Source of the DNA: Bacteroidales bacterium
GTDB lineage: Bacteria > Bacteroidota > Bacteroidia > Bacteroidales > ML635J-15
Reading direction: 5' to 3'
Assembly (NCBI GenBank): GCA_017651185.1
Contig: JAGCDJ010000021.1
Coordinates: 62,001-126,000 of the forward strand
DNA: 64,000 bases
Every line of letters starts with the position of its first letter. Positions within the stretch are counted from its first letter, which is position 1. The notes below the pieces were generated by a model. The model was not told the origin of the DNA. It searched no databases and saw only the letters and a program-made list of their open reading frames with translations. Of the stretch, positions 52,667-61,028 are shown piece after piece. Made by a program: the position numbers and the translations under genes.

Positions 52667-52695
52667 AAACGGCGAAGCCACTTAAACTTAGAAAC
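52667..52695. repeat. Degenerate 29-base repeat upstream of aspartate kinase
   Basis: The unit reads AAACGGCGAAGCCACTTAAA, then CTTAGAAAC. Close copies stand downstream of the kinase gene at 54002-54031 and 54053-54082. Confidence 0.6.
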
Positions 52696-52705
52696 AATAA
52701 AACTT

Positions 52706-53956
52706 ATGAAGGTATATAAATTTGGCGGTGCATCGGTAAAGACACCACAGGCATTAGAGAATGTTTACAATATCGTAAGCGGAGAAAACGAACTCGTAAT
52801 AGTAGTGTCGGCAATCGACAAGACAACCAACCATTTGGAACGCCTTGTGAACTATTATTTCAATGGAGATGAGCAGAAAAATGTGGAGTTCGAAAACATT
52901 AAGAAGTTCCATTACGACTATGCAAACGAAGCCTTTGAAGGAAAGACCGAATCTGTAAGCAAGAAGTTAGATATTCTTTTCGAAGAAATTGCAGAACGTA
53001 TTGACGGCATTCCTACTGACGACTATGATTTTGAGTATGATTCCATTGTTTCGTACGGAGAACTTCTCAGCACAACCATTTTCTCGGAATATCTTCGTTA
53101 TAGGGGAAAAGCAAACAAATTCATCGACATTCGCCGCTATATGGTCACCGACTCCAATTTCCGCGATGCGAAAATTGACTGGAAACTTTCGGAAAAGAAA
53201 GTTCGCAAGGCATTTTCGGATGCAAACTACAATGTTTTTGTAACCCAGGGCTTCATCGGTAGCGACAAAAGCCATCACACCACCACGCTCGGACGCGAGG
53301 GCTCGGACTATTCCGCCTCGTCGATTGCCCACATTATCGATGCCGAAAGCGTTACAATCTGGAAGGACGTGCCCGGCATAATGAATGCCGACCCTGCTTG
53401 GTGTGACTTTGCCGAAAAGTTGGACGAAATTTCGTTCCACGAAGCCATAGAACTTGCATTCTACGGAGCAAAAGTCATCCACCCGAAGACAATTAAACCT
53501 ATCGAAAACAAGAATATTCCGTTGTATGTGCGCTCGTTCAAAGACCCGTTGGCAAAGGGAACTGTAATCCGCAAGTTGGACTACTATCTCGACCTTGTTC
53601 CAGTATATATCTTGAAGCAAAATCAAGTGCTGATTTCAATTTCTCCGAAGGATTTTTCGTTCATAGTGGAGGAAAACATGAGCAACATCTTCGGACTGTT
53701 TGCCAAGTACAAGGTGAAGGTGAATGTTATGCAGAACTCCGCTATCGACTTTTCGGCATCCATTGATGCAAACAACCGCAATTTCGATGCGCTTGTAGCC
53801 GATTTGCAGAAGGAATATTTTGTGAAGTACAACGAAAATCTGCAACTTATCACCATACGTTACTACACCGACGAAGCCATCAACCGTATGATTTCTGGTC
53901 ACAAGGTTTATATGACGCAGAAGAGCCGTAAGACGGCAAGGTTTGTGATAGAGTAG
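52706..53956 (+). CDS. Aspartate kinase
   Basis: The 416-residue enzyme makes aspartyl phosphate, the first step to lysine, threonine and methionine. The kinase signature KFGGASVKTP is at the N-terminus, with TLGREGSDYSA and HPKTIKPIENKNIPLYVRSF in the kinase domain (each part normal for the family). Two ACT-like regulatory repeats fill about residues 300-416, pointing to feedback control. It is monofunctional, without a homoserine dehydrogenase part. Which amino acid inhibits it cannot be told. Degenerate repeats flank it on both sides. Confidence 0.94.
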   Translation: MKVYKFGGASVKTPQALENVYNIVSGENELVIVVSAIDKTTNHLERLVNYYFNGDEQKNVEFENIKKFHYDYANEAFEGKTESVSKKLDILFEEIAERIDGIPTDDYDFEYDSIVSYGELLSTTIFSEYLRYRGKANKFIDIRRYMVTDSNFRDAKIDWKLSEKKVRKAFSDANYNVFVTQGFIGSDKSHHTTTLGREGSDYSASSIAHIIDAESVTIWKDVPGIMNADPAWCDFAEKLDEISFHEAIELAFYGAKVIHPKTIKPIENKNIPLYVRSFKDPLAKGTVIRKLDYYLDLVPVYILKQNQVLISISPKDFSFIVEENMSNIFGLFAKYKVKVNVMQNSAIDFSASIDANNRNFDALVADLQKEYFVKYNENLQLITIRYYTDEAINRMISGHKVYMTQKSRKTARFVIE

Positions 53957-54001
53957 GGTGAAAAAGCAAACTTTATGTCTACAACAAACATAGAAACACA
54001 G

Positions 54002-54082
54002 AAACGGTGTCAGCCATCTAAACTCAGAAACTTTGAAACGCCGCAGGCATAAAAACGGCGTTAGTCATTGAAACTTAGAAAC
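54002..54082. repeat. Degenerate 30-base repeats downstream of aspartate kinase
   Basis: Copies at 54002-54031 and 54053-54082 read AAACGGYGTYAGYCAT, then AAACTYAGAAAC with small gaps. Related fragments (GAAACGCCGCAGGCAT, AACAGCGTCAGCGATAAAC) fill most of 53957-54120. The 267-base gap 53957-54223 holds no gene that I can support. Confidence 0.6.
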
Positions 54083-54195
54083 AGCGTCAGCGATAAACTT
54101 TCAAACAGCGGGGCTTCAAACTGGCATAGCCATAGTTAACTTTCATCTGTCAATATATCGTAGTAAAACATAGGTAGCGGTTGGGAAATATTGTA

Positions 54196-54203
54196 TAATT
54201 TTG
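54196..54203 (+). promoter_or_regulatory. -7 element of the coiled-coil protein gene
   Basis: TAATTTTG fits TAnnTTTG, 20 bases before the ATG at 54224. The -33 region shows no clear TTTG. Confidence 0.5.
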
Positions 54204-54223
54204 CGTTTTAAAATTTGTCAGCG

Positions 54224-55108
54224 ATGGAAAAGAATGACATAACAACAAAAGTGCTTATCGGACTGGTGTCGGTGATGTTGGTCGCCGTGATTGTGCTTGG
54301 TTACTTGCTATACAAGACATCGAAGGAGAAGGAACAAATAACAGTGGTGAATGTAGAAACAACCAGCGAGCGAGACAAGATTAAGGCGGAGTTCTCTAAC
54401 CTTTTGGACCAGTACAACGGATTGGAAACCACAAACGATAGTCTTAACGCAGAAATCAACGGTCGCAAGCAGGAGATTGTGATGTTGATAGAAGAACTCG
54501 ACAAGACCAAGAACTGGGCTGCTGGAATGAAGAAGAAATACGAGGAGGAACTTGGTACTCTGCGTAGCATAATGAAGCATTACGTTTATCAGATTGATAG
54601 TCTTAATACCTTGAATCAGCAGCTCGTAGCTGAAAATGAAATGGTAAAAACAGAAAACGACAGGTACAAGTCGGAAAACGACGAACTTGTCGACCGCAAC
54701 ACCGAATTGCTTACCACAATCGAGGATGCAAGCATAGTTAACGCATCGCACATAAGCGTTATATTCCTTAATGGTCGCGACAAGGAGACCAACAAGTCGA
54801 GTAAAATAGAGAAATTGAAGATTACATTTACGCTTTCGGCAAACAAGTTGGCAACGAGCGGACAAAAAACCGTATATCTGCGCATAAAACGTCCTGACGG
54901 ATATTACATATCGTCGGGAGGAACATTTACCGCAGGCGATAGTCAGTTGGCATATACCGATTCGCGAATAATAACCTACGAGAACCAATCTCTTGATGTT
55001 TCTGTATACCATAAGGTTACCGAAACCCTTGCTGTCGGCAAGTACGAAATTTCGCTCTACATGGATGGCAATAAGATAGGTGAAAGTTCATTCCTGATAG
55101 AAAAGTAA
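54224..55108 (+). CDS. Membrane-anchored coiled-coil protein
   Basis: The start is taken at the ATG at 54224 (MEKNDITTKVLIG), not the TTG three codons earlier. The 294-residue protein has one TM helix (about 10-30, VLIGLVSVMLVAVIVLGYLL), a long coiled coil (about 45-175), and a C-terminal beta domain (about 178-294) with KTVYLRIKRPDGYYISSG. The form is a single-pass envelope protein with an extracytoplasmic sensor or scaffold. No function is known. DUF4271 follows six bases after the stop. Confidence 0.85.
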   Translation: MEKNDITTKVLIGLVSVMLVAVIVLGYLLYKTSKEKEQITVVNVETTSERDKIKAEFSNLLDQYNGLETTNDSLNAEINGRKQEIVMLIEELDKTKNWAAGMKKKYEEELGTLRSIMKHYVYQIDSLNTLNQQLVAENEMVKTENDRYKSENDELVDRNTELLTTIEDASIVNASHISVIFLNGRDKETNKSSKIEKLKITFTLSANKLATSGQKTVYLRIKRPDGYYISSGGTFTAGDSQLAYTDSRIITYENQSLDVSVYHKVTETLAVGKYEISLYMDGNKIGESSFLIEK

Positions 55109-55114
55109 CTGGTC

Positions 55115-55795
55115 ATGGGTGAACTGATGCCGATTGTCGACAGGTTGAAGGATTGGAACGCATCTATAATTCTAATCGCATCGGTAATAATTTTGGTGTT
55201 GTATGTCGGTGTGCAGTTGAAATATCCGGGATTTTACAGGTCCGTAATCTATAGGATGTTCGTCGAAAATTTTTCTGGAAGACCGATTACGAGAAATATT
55301 GAGGTTGCGTCTGTCGAAGGGGTGTCGGTTATAATTTCATTGCTGTCTATATCGACGATGATATTTGCTGTCATCTGTTATTCTGATATGACAAAATTCG
55401 AACTTGAATATGGTGGCGAGTGGAAAGTAATGTTGATTGTGCTGCTTGTATTTTCTTTCTACAATCAATTGAAAGGTCTGCTGACATTGTTCTTTGGTAA
55501 ACTTTTCAGGTTGCAGGTTTATGCAGTAAGGTACAATACCCTTATTCTTGACACCGAAAGGTTTTTGGGTTTAATATTCGTGCCGCTTTTTGCATTTTGC
55601 CCATTTGTGCCTGATTCTGCTGCAATATACTTGATATGGACGGCAGCAGTTGCTACTTTGATTTTGGTCGGATTTCAGTTCGTAACATTTTTTTTCCATT
55701 TGTTGAAAAATAATTTTTTAAATCATTACTCAATTTTGTATTTTTGCGCCCTCGAAGTTTTGCCCATTTTGATATTCGTCAAGTTGGTGTTTTAA
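55115..55795 (+). CDS. DUF4271 membrane protein
   Basis: The 226-residue protein has about six hydrophobic segments and the DUF4271 pattern (YPGFYRSVIYRMFVENF, LLVFSFYNQLKGLLTLFFG). The family is known almost only from Bacteroidota and is regularly found before the hemD-like gene, as here. Function unknown. It is probably cotranscribed with the genes on both sides. Confidence 0.88.
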   Translation: MGELMPIVDRLKDWNASIILIASVIILVLYVGVQLKYPGFYRSVIYRMFVENFSGRPITRNIEVASVEGVSVIISLLSISTMIFAVICYSDMTKFELEYGGEWKVMLIVLLVFSFYNQLKGLLTLFFGKLFRLQVYAVRYNTLILDTERFLGLIFVPLFAFCPFVPDSAAIYLIWTAAVATLILVGFQFVTFFFHLLKNNFLNHYSILYFCALEVLPILIFVKLVF

Positions 55796-55840
55796 CTTCA
55801 AGAGAGTGGATAGTAAAAGTGTAATTTATAGGAGTTTACG

Positions 55841-56593
55841 ATGAAGATTAAAAGCGTGTTAGTATCGCAGCCGAAACCCGAGACGGACAAGTCGCCATAC
55901 TATGATATTGCAAAAAAATTCAACATTAAGATTGATTTCCGTCCTTTCGTAAAAGTTGAAGGCGTTCCATCAAAGGAATTCCGTACTCAAAAGATAAACC
56001 TCGCCGACTACATGTCGGTTATTTTTAACAGTCGTCATGGTGTTGACCACTATTTTAGAATGTGCGAGGAGTTGAGGGTTCCAACCAACGACAATAGGAA
56101 GTATTTCTGCATTTCGGAGTCCATTGCTTTCTATCTTCAGAAGTATGTGACCTATCGCAAGCGCAAGATTTTCTATGGCAACGGAACTCTAGCAAACTTG
56201 ATGCAGCAGATTCAGAAGTTCCCGGAGGACAAGTACCTTGTTCCATTGAGCGATGTCCACAAGCAGGATATTCCAGAAAAACTCGATGAGGCAAAGATTG
56301 CATACGATATCGCAGTGCTTTATCGCACCGTAAGTTCCAATATGTCAGACATGGAAAATCTGGGACACGACATTGTTTTGTTTTTCAGCCCTGCGGGAGT
56401 TATGTCGCTCAAGCAAAATTTTCCTAATTTCAATCAGGAGGAGGAGAATGTGTTTATAGGCGCATTTGGTCCTACTACTGCCGAAACCGTGGAGAAACTT
56501 GGTTATCGTCTTGACATAAAGGCACCAACGCCCGACAATCCATCTATGCCTGCTGCCCTCGAGAAATTCATCAAGGCGCACAACGGCAAATAA
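55841..56593 (+). CDS. Uroporphyrinogen-III synthase family protein
   Basis: The 250-residue protein fits the HemD fold: SVLVSQPKPETDKSPYYD at the start, VIFNSRHGVDHYFR, and the C-terminal IVLFFSPAGVMSLKQNF and FGPTTAETVEKLGYR. HemD closes hydroxymethylbilane to uroporphyrinogen III in haem synthesis. The family is divergent in Bacteroidota, and no other haem gene is near, so activity is not assured. It is followed by rnpA after 13 bases. Confidence 0.85.
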   Translation: MKIKSVLVSQPKPETDKSPYYDIAKKFNIKIDFRPFVKVEGVPSKEFRTQKINLADYMSVIFNSRHGVDHYFRMCEELRVPTNDNRKYFCISESIAFYLQKYVTYRKRKIFYGNGTLANLMQQIQKFPEDKYLVPLSDVHKQDIPEKLDEAKIAYDIAVLYRTVSSNMSDMENLGHDIVLFFSPAGVMSLKQNFPNFNQEEENVFIGAFGPTTAETVEKLGYRLDIKAPTPDNPSMPAALEKFIKAHNGK

Positions 56594-56606
56594 CAGTTGA
56601 CCGAAA

Positions 56607-57059
56607 ATGCCAGCCGATACCGAAACTTCTACTGTCGTCGTCAACAATGACGGATGCCTCGATTTCTCGCGGCAGACATTGAAGAGAAGTTCGATGCTGA
56701 AGCATAAGGTCGACATTGAAAACCTTTTCAGAAAAGGACGGAAGGTAAACGTCGAATACATAAGGCATACATACGTTAAATATTCTGCCACCTCGTCGAA
56801 AGGCGAGGTGCGCATTTTTGTGTCGGCACCAAAGAAATATATGCGGCATGCTGTCGACAGGAACCTTATAAAAAGGCGAATGCGCGAAGCAATAAGGAAA
56901 AATTTGTCGGAATTGAGAAAGGCCTGTGCCGAAAACAATATAAGCATCGACATCGCGTTTGTGTATCAGACGAATATTATTAACGATTATTCCGCCATAG
57001 AAAAGATAATTGTTCTATCTTTACAAAAAATTTATTCTGAAGTTTATGAGAAGATTTAA
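56607..57059 (+). CDS. rnpA: Ribonuclease P protein component
   Basis: The 150-residue basic protein assists RNase P RNA in tRNA 5' maturation. The family signature is VDRNLIKRRMREAIR, and residues about 35-60 hold FRKGRKVNVEYIRHTY. It is slightly longer than most RnpA (about 115-130), with an N-terminal extension of about 25 residues. rpmH is not adjacent here; the DUF4271 - hemD-like - rnpA order is the Bacteroidota layout. The S41 gene starts inside its 3' end. Confidence 0.93.
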   Translation: MPADTETSTVVVNNDGCLDFSRQTLKRSSMLKHKVDIENLFRKGRKVNVEYIRHTYVKYSATSSKGEVRIFVSAPKKYMRHAVDRNLIKRRMREAIRKNLSELRKACAENNISIDIAFVYQTNIINDYSAIEKIIVLSLQKIYSEVYEKI

Positions 57060-58725
57060 AAATATAATAATAGCGGTTTTTGCCACAATTTCAATGCTTG
57101 TCATGCCAGTTGCTATGCGTGCGCAGGAGGATGGCAAGACCGACTACAATTTCGAGAGTGTGAAGAATCTTGATATTTTTCACTCGCTCTACAAGGAATT
57201 GTACCTTTATTATGTTGATCCTGTTGAACCCGAAAAACTTATCAAGACAGCCATTGACAAGATGCTCGAAGGTCTTGATCCTTATACGGTATACATTCCC
57301 GAAAACCAAATTGAGGACATTAAGTTGATGACCACAGGTCAGTATGGAGGAATTGGCGCTCTAATCCGTCAGGATGGTGACTATGTGATGATTACCGATC
57401 CGTATGAAAATTCGCCTGCAGCAAAGTCGGGACTTATTGCCGGTGACAAAATCCTTGAAATTGATGGTCGGTCGATGAAAGGCAAGCAGTCTGACGAGGT
57501 TTCGGAACTTCTTCGCGGTGAACCAAATACAAAGGTAAAACTGAAACTTCAGCGAATGTTTAGCGATAACCCGATTGAAATTCAGGTTACACGCGAGGAA
57601 ATAAAATTGCCGTCGGTTCCTTACTACGGATTAATCGACAATGGAATAGGATACATCAACCTTAGCAGTTTTACAAATACAGCAGCAAAGGAAGTGCAGG
57701 ATGCGCTTGAAAGCATGAAGAAGTCAGATAATATTAAGTCTTTGGTGCTCGATTTGCGTTCAAATCCTGGTGGTCTTTTGATTGAAGCAGTTAAGATTTG
57801 TAATCTTTTCATTGATGCAGGACAGGAAATAGTCAGCACAAAGGGAAAAGTGTCAGAATGGGACAAGTCGTACAAGACGACTGCCAAACCTGTTGACCGG
57901 GACATTAAGATAGTAGTGTTGGTGAACGAAATGTCGGCATCTGCATCGGAAATTGTGTCGGGAAGCATTCAGGATTTGGATAGGGGAGTGGTTGTAGGAC
58001 ATCGCACTTTTGGCAAGGGACTTGTACAGACTACAAGAAACTTGAGTTACAACGGAATGCTCAAGGTTACAACAGCCAAGTATTATACTCCGAGTGGTCG
58101 TTGCATTCAGGCACTAGACTATTCGCACCGCAACGAGGACGGTAGCGTAGGTCATGTTCCAGATTCGCTGATTTCAAAGTTCTATACAAAAAACAAACGC
58201 GAAGTATATGATGGTGGTGGCGTTACTCCAGATGTTGTCGTTGATGATAGCATATCAAATACTTTGCTTACACAATTGATGCTTGATGATATGTTTTTCA
58301 AGTATTCGGTTTGGTATCGCAGCAAGCACGAATCCATTGGCGACGATCCTGCAAAGTTTGTTTTCACCGATGCCGACTATAAGGATTTCAAGGACTTTCT
58401 TGTGCACGAAAAATTTGAGTACAAGTCGTTCTCGGAGGAAAGCGTTGAGGACCTGATTGAGGTTGCCAAGAGCGAAAAATACTACGACAACATATCCAAG
58501 GACATCGAGAATCTTCTGTCGAAACTGAAACAGGACAAGGACAGGGACTTGGAACGTTACAAGGATGAAGTTGTTAAGTGGATTGTAAGTTACATAATGC
58601 CAAGATACTTCTACGAGAAGGGTAGCATAATGTTCAGCATCAACTACGACGAGGAAGTAAAGACGGCAATAGAGATATTGAAGGACGAAAAGAGGTACAA
58701 CGAGATACTTTCGCCAAAAAAATAA
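57046..58725 (+). CDS. S41 family C-terminal processing peptidase
   Basis: The start is taken at MRRFKNIIIAVFATISM (57046), with a signal peptide ending MRAQ; this overlaps rnpA by 14 bases. The 559-residue protein has an N-terminal helical part, a PDZ domain (about 85-165, GGIGALI to ELLRGEPNTKVKL), and the S41 protease core with LRSNPGGLL, the catalytic Ser in MSASASEIVSGS and the catalytic Lys in FGKGLVQT. A helical tail (about 450-559) ends the protein. It likely trims or degrades periplasmic proteins. Confidence 0.93.
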   Translation: MRRFKNIIIAVFATISMLVMPVAMRAQEDGKTDYNFESVKNLDIFHSLYKELYLYYVDPVEPEKLIKTAIDKMLEGLDPYTVYIPENQIEDIKLMTTGQYGGIGALIRQDGDYVMITDPYENSPAAKSGLIAGDKILEIDGRSMKGKQSDEVSELLRGEPNTKVKLKLQRMFSDNPIEIQVTREEIKLPSVPYYGLIDNGIGYINLSSFTNTAAKEVQDALESMKKSDNIKSLVLDLRSNPGGLLIEAVKICNLFIDAGQEIVSTKGKVSEWDKSYKTTAKPVDRDIKIVVLVNEMSASASEIVSGSIQDLDRGVVVGHRTFGKGLVQTTRNLSYNGMLKVTTAKYYTPSGRCIQALDYSHRNEDGSVGHVPDSLISKFYTKNKREVYDGGGVTPDVVVDDSISNTLLTQLMLDDMFFKYSVWYRSKHESIGDDPAKFVFTDADYKDFKDFLVHEKFEYKSFSEESVEDLIEVAKSEKYYDNISKDIENLLSKLKQDKDRDLERYKDEVVKWIVSYIMPRYFYEKGSIMFSINYDEEVKTAIEILKDEKRYNEILSPKK

Positions 58726-58744
58726 TTAGCAAAAGGAAGAAAAC

Positions 58745-59737
58745 ATGGATACTGTATTAAGTGGAATTAGATCGACGGGAAATCTCCATTTGGGCAACTA
58801 TCTGGGGGCAGTAAGGAATTTTGTAAGGATGCAGGAGGATAATAACTGCTACTTTTTCATTGCCGACTACCATGCGCTTACGACACATCCTGCAACAGAG
58901 GAACTGCATCGCAATGTGCGTCAGGTGCTTGTGGAATATCTTGCAAGCGGTATTGACCCCGAAAAGTCGACTGTTTATATACAGAGCGATGTGCCAGAGA
59001 TTTGCGAGATGTACTTGTTGCTAAACATGAATGCATATCTTGGCGAACTGATGCGTACTTCTTCGTTTAAGGAAAAGGCACGCAAGCAACCCGAAAATGT
59101 GAATGCAGGTTTGCTGACATATCCTGTGCTTATGGCTGCCGACATACTTATGCATCATGCAGACAAGGTTCCGGTAGGGAAGGATCAGGAACAGCATTTG
59201 GAGATGACGCGCAAGTTTGCTCGTCGTTTCAACACTATGTTCAATGTTGAGTATTTCAAGGAACCGCAGGCCTACAATTTTGGCGGCGAACTTATAAAGA
59301 TTCCTGGTCTTGATGGATCAGGCAAAATGGGCAAGTCGGAAGGAAATGGCATTTTCCTGGCAGATGACGAGAAAGTTATACGCAAGAAGGTTATGCGTGC
59401 TGTTACCGATAGCGGACCAACCGAACCGAATTCACCTATGCCAGAACCAATACAGAACCTTTTCACGATAATGAAGGTAGTCTCGACACCTGAAACAGTT
59501 GCATACTTCACCGAAAAGTACAACACCTGCGAAATTCGCTACGGTGATATGAAGAAGCAACTTGCCGAGGACATTGTGGCAATAATTAAACCAATTAGCG
59601 AGCGCATCAAAGAAATAGACTCTGATACTGAGTTTTTGAAGCGTACCGTTACCAGAGGTGCTGAGAAAGCCCGTGAAAATGCCATAAAGACTGTTCGCGA
59701 AATGCGTGAGATAATGGGATTCAAGAAGTTGTTTTAA
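58745..59737 (+). CDS. trpS: Tryptophan-tRNA ligase
   Basis: The 330-residue class I aminoacyl-tRNA synthetase charges tRNA-Trp. The HIGH-type motif is in GNLHLGNYLGA near the start, and the KMSKS-type motif is KMGKSEGN. The length is normal. It is 19 bases behind the S41 gene and probably on the same transcript. It converges with the fucosidase gene; the 40 bases between show no strong hairpin. Confidence 0.97.
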   Translation: MDTVLSGIRSTGNLHLGNYLGAVRNFVRMQEDNNCYFFIADYHALTTHPATEELHRNVRQVLVEYLASGIDPEKSTVYIQSDVPEICEMYLLLNMNAYLGELMRTSSFKEKARKQPENVNAGLLTYPVLMAADILMHHADKVPVGKDQEQHLEMTRKFARRFNTMFNVEYFKEPQAYNFGGELIKIPGLDGSGKMGKSEGNGIFLADDEKVIRKKVMRAVTDSGPTEPNSPMPEPIQNLFTIMKVVSTPETVAYFTEKYNTCEIRYGDMKKQLAEDIVAIIKPISERIKEIDSDTEFLKRTVTRGAEKARENAIKTVREMREIMGFKKLF

Positions 59738-59777
59738 CTTCGGGAATCCTTGATCACCAGTCAACTGGAACTTATTT

Positions 59778-61028
59778 CTACTTGATTTCCTTAACTTTAG
59801 CGTATTCCCCTTTTTCTAGCAAGGTAATTTCATATTTGTGCTTGCCGTCTTTCGATTGGGTGTAGCGGATATTGTCTTTTGCATAAGGGTATAGGGGACG
59901 GGTTCCGTAAATTGCCTTGCCATTCTTTTTCAACCATTCGCCGATTTCTTCCATGCGTTGCAGGGCAACTTCTGGAAGTTGTCCGTCTGCATCGGGACCA
60001 ACATTTAGCAGATAGTTTCCGCCCTTGGCAACAATGTCTATCAGCGTATGTATCAGTTTGCGAGTACTCTTGTAGTTGTCGTTTTCCACATACGACCAAC
60101 TGTCGCCCATGCTCATGCAGGTTTCCCATGGATATGAAAGCAATTTGTCGGGAACTTGCTGTTCGGGAGTGCGGTAGTTTTCGTACTTGCCTCCTACGCT
60201 ACGGTCAACGATTATTAGGTCGGGGTTATCCTTGCGAGCCATTGTGGCAATGCGTGGCATGTCGATGTCTTGTATGCGTGCGTAACAACCTAACCATTCA
60301 ATGGTTTCATCGTTCAAACTCCACTCTGGACGCACCCATCCACCATCAAGCCACAAAATGTCGATGTCGCCGTAGTTGTGAGTTAACTCGTATATCTGGT
60401 TGTAGGTGAAGTCCTTGAACTTCGCCCAGCGCTGCGGATTTTCATATATGTCGTAGTTTACATTGCGGTCGGGAGTTGCCCATTCGTGCGCCCAGTAGTC
60501 GTCGTTGTGCCAGTCGGGTTTTGAGAAATAAAGACCTATCCACATTCCTTCGGAACGGAACGCATCAACAATGTCCTTTGTGATGTCGGGCTGTGCCGAG
60601 GTATGGTAAGGACAATCTGTGCCTGCAACGCTGTAGTCGGTCTGCTTGGTGTCGAACATGCAGAATCCATCGTGGTGCTTGGTGGTGAAAACCATATATT
60701 TCATTCCTGCTTCCTTGGCCGCTTTAGCCCATTGCATAGCATCGAAATGCTTGGGATTGAAAGTCTTATTAAGTGCTTGATATTCTTTCTTGTACTCGTA
60801 GTAGTCGGCACCGTTGCGGTTTATCCATGGCTCGTTGCAGATACTCCACGATTCCACAACTCCCCATTGCGAGTACATTCCCCAATGTGCCATAAAGCCG
60901 AATTTCAAGTCTTGCCACTGATCGATGCGGTTGAGAATTACAGTGTCGGTTTCGGGCTGACTGTCACTTTGGGCATTCGCTGCAAAAGTTGCCAATATTA
61001 TGCTGAGTAGAATAATTGTGTTTTTCAT
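59778..61028 (-). CDS. GH29 alpha-L-fucosidase
   Basis: The 416-residue enzyme removes alpha-linked fucose. A signal peptide ends ANAQS. The GH29 barrel shows FGFMAHWGMYSQWG, MKYMVFTTKHHDGFCMFDTK (19-20 residues) and DIDILWLDGGW with the nucleophile Asp, as well as NYLLNVGPDADGQLP. The C-terminal beta domain is short. It follows the GH3 gene with a four-base overlap (ATGA), so both are made together. No transporter or regulator of a glycan locus is near. Confidence 0.94.
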   Translation of the reverse strand: MKNTIILLSIILATFAANAQSDSQPETDTVILNRIDQWQDLKFGFMAHWGMYSQWGVVESWSICNEPWINRNGADYYEYKKEYQALNKTFNPKHFDAMQWAKAAKEAGMKYMVFTTKHHDGFCMFDTKQTDYSVAGTDCPYHTSAQPDITKDIVDAFRSEGMWIGLYFSKPDWHNDDYWAHEWATPDRNVNYDIYENPQRWAKFKDFTYNQIYELTHNYGDIDILWLDGGWVRPEWSLNDETIEWLGCYARIQDIDMPRIATMARKDNPDLIIVDRSVGGKYENYRTPEQQVPDKLLSYPWETCMSMGDSWSYVENDNYKSTRKLIHTLIDIVAKGGNYLLNVGPDADGQLPEVALQRMEEIGEWLKKNGKAIYGTRPLYPYAKDNIRYTQSKDGKHKYEITLLEKGEYAKVKEIK

